Below, one piece after another: positions 60,262-64,000 of a DNA stretch of 64,000 bases. Source of the DNA: Paenibacillus sp. (GTDB lineage Bacteria; Bacillota; Bacilli; Paenibacillales; YIM-B00363). Under the pieces are notes generated by a model. It saw only the letters and a list, made by a program, of their open reading frames with translations. It did no database searches and was not told the DNA's origin. Made by a program: the position numbers and the translations under genes. Location: contig NZ_DASQNA010000025.1 of the NCBI RefSeq assembly GCF_035645195.1, positions 310,001-374,000 on the forward strand, given 5' to 3'. The number at the start of each line of letters is the position of its first letter. Within the stretch, counting starts at the first letter, position 1.

Positions 60262-61858
60262 AGTCGTCGTCGCCGATGACCATTTCCCGGTCTTGGATTA
60301 TTTAAGTACACGCATCCCTTGGGGGCAGCTTGGGCTTGAATTGACGGCTGTCTGTTCGAACGGAGGGGAAGCTTGGGAAGCTTGTCAAATGAACCGTCCG
60401 GATATTCTCGTCACGGATATCGGCATGCCCCTTATGGACGGGCTGGATTTAATCGAGAAGGCGCGCGAGATGAACCCTCAGCTGAAGGCTGTGATCTTAT
60501 CCTGTCACGAAGATTTTCAATACGCGCAGCGAGCCGTAAAATTAAATGTAAGCGATTATATTCTAAAGGAGAGCCTTCGAATCGAGCAGGTCGTTTCCGT
60601 ATTGGATCACCTGACGAAACGATTAACTGAAGAGAGACAAGCGGAAGATAACCGCCTCAGCTTACAAAACGTAGTGCTGCAAAATCTCTCCGCCATTCGC
60701 ACCCGGTTTATCCGGAAGTTACTTGAACAGCCGGTTTGGAACGAAGCGGAATGGGCCGATGAAGCGGAGCGAATGGGGATACGGCTCCGAGACGGAATTC
60801 CTTACCTGCCGATCGCCGTATTTCCGGAACGCGCGGCCGAACTGGAGGAAAGATTCGGCGGGGCGATGAACATGCAGTTCGTCATCGATAACGCCCTGCA
60901 GGAATCGGTTCGTTACGAGGGACACGTATTATTCGTACCGAACGAGCATCGATATCTCTTTCTATTCCCCTTCCCTCCAACGTTAAAACGGAATCTGCAT
61001 GAAGAGATTCGGACGGAACTGCTGCGCGTCCAACAACTGATGCACCGGCATCTGCGTATCGCCGTCTCCTTTTACTGCGGCGAAGTCAGCAACGATTTAG
61101 TCCAGTTGAAAAAACAAATCCAAGAGCTGTTTGAAGCGAAAACGTTCCGCTTTTATGCGGGCGAAGGAGTGTATACGAAACTGTTCCCCGCGGCCGCCGC
61201 GAAAGAAGATATTTTCCTGCACTACTCCAGAGCTTTCCAAGAGTTGAAAGACTGTGTGCTGCACGGCGATTCGGAGCTGATTGCCCGTACGGTTACGGAA
61301 TGGGGAAAGTTTATTAAAAGCCGATTGTATCCGGTGGAAGCTGTGAAAAGTTGGGTTCTAAAAATAGCCATGGAGATTGAACTGAAATATACGGTCATGC
61401 AAAATTTTGTAACCAACTTCAATACCGAACTGCAGCAGCGTACGATCGCCTCGATCGAAACCTTAGATCACCTGCTGGAATGGCTGCACATCTTTGTCAA
61501 AGAAAAAGCGGATATTATCAAAAACTTGAGGAATCATTCCGTACGCAGGGAGGTCGCCGAAGCGCAACGGTACGTGCAAACTCATGTGGGGGAGAAGGTC
61601 TCCATGGAGGAAATGGCGCTTCGCTTGAATCTGAATCCATCCCATTTCAGCCGAATTTTTAGGCAAGAGACGGGAGTAACGTTCGTCGAATTCGTCACGC
61701 GAACGAAAATGGAAAAGGCGCGAGAGCTGCTTAGCCATTCCGACTTGACCGTTGCGGAAATTGCGGAGCAACTCGGGTATGAGCACGTCAGCTATTTCAT
61801 TAAACTATTCCGGAATCATTCCCGGATGTCTCCGAACGAGTTCCGGAAATCGATGTAA
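60254..61858 (+). CDS. YesN-like response regulator with AraC output
   Basis: The 534-residue regulator has a receiver (YKVVVADDHFPVLDYL; Asp in LVTDIGMPLMDGLDLI; Lys in DYILKES), a long middle region and an AraC domain (VSMEEMALRLNLNPSHFSRI, VAEIAEQLGYEHVSYFIKLF, HSRMSPNEFRK). I use ATG 60254 behind GGAGGGGG. It is the cognate partner of the upstream kinase and a paralogue of the orphan regulator at 40923, with near-identical receiver motifs. Probable target: the box at 58344. Confidence 0.92.
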   Translation: MYKVVVADDHFPVLDYLSTRIPWGQLGLELTAVCSNGGEAWEACQMNRPDILVTDIGMPLMDGLDLIEKAREMNPQLKAVILSCHEDFQYAQRAVKLNVSDYILKESLRIEQVVSVLDHLTKRLTEERQAEDNRLSLQNVVLQNLSAIRTRFIRKLLEQPVWNEAEWADEAERMGIRLRDGIPYLPIAVFPERAAELEERFGGAMNMQFVIDNALQESVRYEGHVLFVPNEHRYLFLFPFPPTLKRNLHEEIRTELLRVQQLMHRHLRIAVSFYCGEVSNDLVQLKKQIQELFEAKTFRFYAGEGVYTKLFPAAAAKEDIFLHYSRAFQELKDCVLHGDSELIARTVTEWGKFIKSRLYPVEAVKSWVLKIAMEIELKYTVMQNFVTNFNTELQQRTIASIETLDHLLEWLHIFVKEKADIIKNLRNHSVRREVAEAQRYVQTHVGEKVSMEEMALRLNLNPSHFSRIFRQETGVTFVEFVTRTKMEKARELLSHSDLTVAEIAEQLGYEHVSYFIKLFRNHSRMSPNEFRKSM

Positions 61859-61978
61859 GTTGCGGTTTCCCAAAGTTGTGAAAGAAACACAAAGAAACGG
61901 AGAATCCGACAAAAACGCGCACTCGGCGCTATGGTAAGATCAAGCTACATCCACAGGATAAGGCAGGGATCTTAGCCG

Positions 61979-63256
61979 ATGCGAACCCATTTAGCCGGCG
62001 CGGACGGACTCCGCGCGATCGCTTGCTTGGCTGTAATCGGCCACCACTTCTCGCAGCGGCTGGCCATGCCGCAGCAGCCGGCATGGCTGCAGGAGCTGCA
62101 GGCCTTCGCGCTGCTCGGCAACGTCGGAGTCAGCGTCTTTTTTGTATTGAGCGGTTTTTTGCTGTCCTACCCGTTCTGGAGGAGCTATGTGGAGAACGAG
62201 GCATACCCGAGTCTCCGCGCCTACGCGCTTCGTCGGGCTGCCCGCATTATCCCGGGTTACTATGTCTCGCTGTTGTTTTGCGCGGCGGTCGCGGCCGCGA
62301 TGAATATTCCGGTGGAGGCCTTCTGGACAAGGCTCATTGCGGGCCTTACCTTCACGGCCGGTTTTCACTATACGACGTTCTTTCCATCCGAGCTGAATGG
62401 GCCCCTCTGGTCTATTAGCTTCGAAGTGTTCTGCTATTTGCTGATGCCGCTGTTCATGTGGGGACTTTTCCGCGCGTTCGGCCGGCGCCGCTCGTTCCGG
62501 ACAGCGTTCTTGTACTGGGGCGGTGCACTGACCTTCGTCTTTATCGCCAATCAAGGGGTGCACGCTTGGCTGACGCCGGAGGAGGAGGGGCGCGGCTGGC
62601 AGCACGGGCTCATCGGCGGGGCGAAATATTGGATGCCGAATTACAATCCAATAGGGTTCTTTGGCCATTTTGCCTTGGGCATTCTTTCCGCGGGCGCGGC
62701 CATCCGTCTAGGCAGGCAAACAACCGAGCGTATGCGGCTGTTTCGGGATCGGGGCGGGATGGATTGGATCGCCGGCGGCGCACTCCTTGCGGCAGGAGCG
62801 CTGCTGTGGCTCCTCCGTCGCGAACCTGAATTCAGCTTCAGCCTGCAGCAGCAGCCTTATTACTTTCCGCTGTTCCCAGGACTGGTAGCACTCTTTCTGG
62901 CGGCCGCCCCTCATTCGAAACGTGTCGGCGGTTTCCTCGACAATGCTTTTTTCCGGTTTACGGCAAAGCTATCCTTCGGTTTGTATATATGGCATTACAC
63001 GCTGATCACGCTCGTCGAGCGGTATGCGATGACGGATTACCGGTACATGGGAGTCGTAGAGTGGCACACCTGGCTCGAGGTTTCCCTAGCACTCCTCGGA
63101 GTGTCGTATGCGGTTGCCGCTGTATCGTTTTATGCCCTGGAACAGCCATGTATCCGGATCGCCCGCAGATGGGAACATCGTATGCGGCCATTCCGTAAGG
63201 ATTCGACGGAGAATGCCATGATGCGTACGTCGACAAAGGAGTCAGCCCAAGGCTGA
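61979..63256 (+). CDS. Acyltransferase 3 family (OafA/YrhL-like) membrane protein
   Basis: The 425-residue protein has about ten membrane helices. The N-terminus has the family's active-site region: LAGADGLRAIACLAVIGHHF (catalytic His) and GNVGVSVFFVLSGFLLSYPF, then RRAARIIPGYYVSL and NGPLWSISFEVFCYLLMPL. These proteins transfer acyl groups, often acetyl, to exported polysaccharides or lipids. No C-terminal SGNH domain is present. The ATG has only a weak AGGGA. It is monocistronic and unrelated to the sugar operons as far as I can see. Confidence 0.88.
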   Translation: MRTHLAGADGLRAIACLAVIGHHFSQRLAMPQQPAWLQELQAFALLGNVGVSVFFVLSGFLLSYPFWRSYVENEAYPSLRAYALRRAARIIPGYYVSLLFCAAVAAAMNIPVEAFWTRLIAGLTFTAGFHYTTFFPSELNGPLWSISFEVFCYLLMPLFMWGLFRAFGRRRSFRTAFLYWGGALTFVFIANQGVHAWLTPEEEGRGWQHGLIGGAKYWMPNYNPIGFFGHFALGILSAGAAIRLGRQTTERMRLFRDRGGMDWIAGGALLAAGALLWLLRREPEFSFSLQQQPYYFPLFPGLVALFLAAAPHSKRVGGFLDNAFFRFTAKLSFGLYIWHYTLITLVERYAMTDYRYMGVVEWHTWLEVSLALLGVSYAVAAVSFYALEQPCIRIARRWEHRMRPFRKDSTENAMMRTSTKESAQG

Positions 63257-63260
63257 CTCC
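63238..63260. terminator. Hairpin overlapping the acyltransferase stop codon
   Basis: Perfect ten-base stem GGAGTCAGCC with GGCTGACTCC around CAA; the TGA stop lies inside the right arm. It probably serves both convergent genes although no T-run is present. Confidence 0.55.
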
Positions 63261-63270
63261 TCCGTAAAAT

Positions 63271-64000
63271 CTACTCCTGCTGCTCTTCCTCGAACAACCG
63301 CTCGCCGCGGTACAAGCGCCAGGCGATCTTGGCCGTATGCGGGAGCTCCCGCGCGCTCGGCGCATGCGCGGCCAAATAGCGGGCGCACGCGATCAGGCAC
63401 GTCTCCTTCGCCTGCGCCGCGAAGGCGTCGGAACGCGTATCCCAATGATCATATTCGGCAACCGCGGCCTCGTAAAGCTGGAACGTATGGAAATCGGCGT
63501 CCTCGCGCAGCAGACAGAGCCCCAGCGTGCCGAGCAGCCCCTGCGGGTCCCGCCCTTCGGCGAGGTAGCCCGCGACCCAGCTTGCCGCTTCGTCCACCTG
63601 CTGCCTGCGGTCCATCAAGTCGAGCAGCTCCTCCGTTTCGAATCGGCCGACGGCCGGCTTCGGCCTCGGAGCCCGCGGAACGTTGAGGAACCGGTCATGG
63701 TAGATCGCCATGGCCCCGTAATATAACGCTCGATTCAGCAGCGGCTCCTTCGTGCGGCGAAGTCGTTCGTGTACCGCATGCGCATAGGTGAAAGTATGCA
63801 GCACGGAGACCCAGTCGCCGAACTCGTTTTGCGTGTGGAAGCGGACGATCCGCTCGGCCGCCGCCAAACAAATCAGCTGCGCGAGCCGCACCGGCGATAT
63901 TCCCTGCTGCAGATGCCGAGTGAGCCGATCGATGGTTTCGAGCGGACGATCGCCGAGAAGCAAGTCGATGAACTCCCGCTCATCCAGCGGGTCGGCCGGC
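63271..64000 (-). CDS. Helical protein, C-terminal part (partial); possible Rieske-associated protein
   Basis: The frame is open to the right edge of the window, so the N-terminus is missing; about 243 residues are visible. The sequence is wholly helical: RLAQLICLAAAERIVRFHT, WVSVLHTFTYAHAVHERLRR, YYGAMAIYHDRFLNVPRAP, ACARYLAAHAP. The HTFTYAHAVHE...DRFLNVP pattern recalls a long helical domain found in some proteins annotated as Rieske (2Fe-2S). No iron-sulfur motif lies in the visible part, so this is tentative. Confidence 0.55.
   Translation of the reverse strand, partial: PADPLDEREFIDLLLGDRPLETIDRLTRHLQQGISPVRLAQLICLAAAERIVRFHTQNEFGDWVSVLHTFTYAHAVHERLRRTKEPLLNRALYYGAMAIYHDRFLNVPRAPRPKPAVGRFETEELLDLMDRRQQVDEAASWVAGYLAEGRDPQGLLGTLGLCLLREDADFHTFQLYEAAVAEYDHWDTRSDAFAAQAKETCLIACARYLAAHAPSARELPHTAKIAWRLYRGERLFEEEQQE

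Overview
The window looks like a chromosomal stretch of a moderately GC-rich, spore-former-type Firmicute of the Paenibacillaceae (Paenibacillus or Cohnella type). The evidence is strong Shine-Dalgarno sequences, frequent TTG/GTG starts, YesM/YesN-like two-component systems, carbohydrate ABC importers without a local ATPase gene (as with the shared MsmX ATPase of Firmicutes), CcpA-type cre sites and many plant-polysaccharide enzymes. I saw no phage, insertion sequence, tRNA, rRNA or CRISPR array.

Layout. 1-4032 (minus strand): three small unknown genes, then a translationally coupled pair made of a HEPN-like/SAM-methyltransferase fusion and a divergent CorA-type membrane protein. 4247-8132: pectin use, with a secreted pectate lyase, an AraC regulator and a GH105 unsaturated rhamnogalacturonyl hydrolase. 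8345-13661: a four-gene operon for oxidative sugar-acid catabolism (GntR regulator, U32-like TIM-barrel protein, ketoglutarate-semialdehyde-type dehydrogenase, IlvD/Edd dehydratase). 13781-19056: a secreted GH43 arabinanase with a ricin-type lectin domain, divergent from an ABC importer; the shared control region holds a palindrome array and a perfect cre site. 19279-20442: DUF4317 protein. 20659-26565: a probable c-di-GMP-I riboswitch leads a chemoreceptor gene and an NRPS-like adenylation/thiolation/reductase gene. 26628-28119: SDR oxidoreductase and divergent TetR regulator. 28182-33912: ABC importer with an ADP-ribosylglycohydrolase-family gene, divergent from an AraC regulator. 33967-36008: two unknown proteins.

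36073-45935 is a long minus-strand operon: two permeases, binding protein, orphan YesN-like response regulator, heparinase II/III-family lyase, GH88 hydrolase and a DUF2264 protein. It appears built to take in and degrade uronate-containing (glycosaminoglycan-like) oligosaccharides. A paralogous cassette at 53215-61858 has two permeases, a binding protein and a beta-glucuronidase, divergent from a complete kinase/regulator pair. The two cassettes share a 13-base motif upstream of their first genes. Between them (46248-53084) lie an MFS transporter, a GTP cyclohydrolase II, a 12-TM permease, a DoxX/esterase/extradiol-dioxygenase operon resembling quinone-stress operons of Bacillus, an XRE-cupin regulator and an SPL-like radical SAM protein. 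61979-64000: a membrane acyltransferase and a partial helical protein.

Together the genes describe a scavenger of plant cell-wall and uronic-acid polysaccharides with local regulators and global catabolite repression. The least ordinary parts are the riboswitch-chemoreceptor-NRPS operon, the HEPN-methyltransferase/CorA-like pair, and the ADP-ribosylglycohydrolase gene inside a sugar-import operon.
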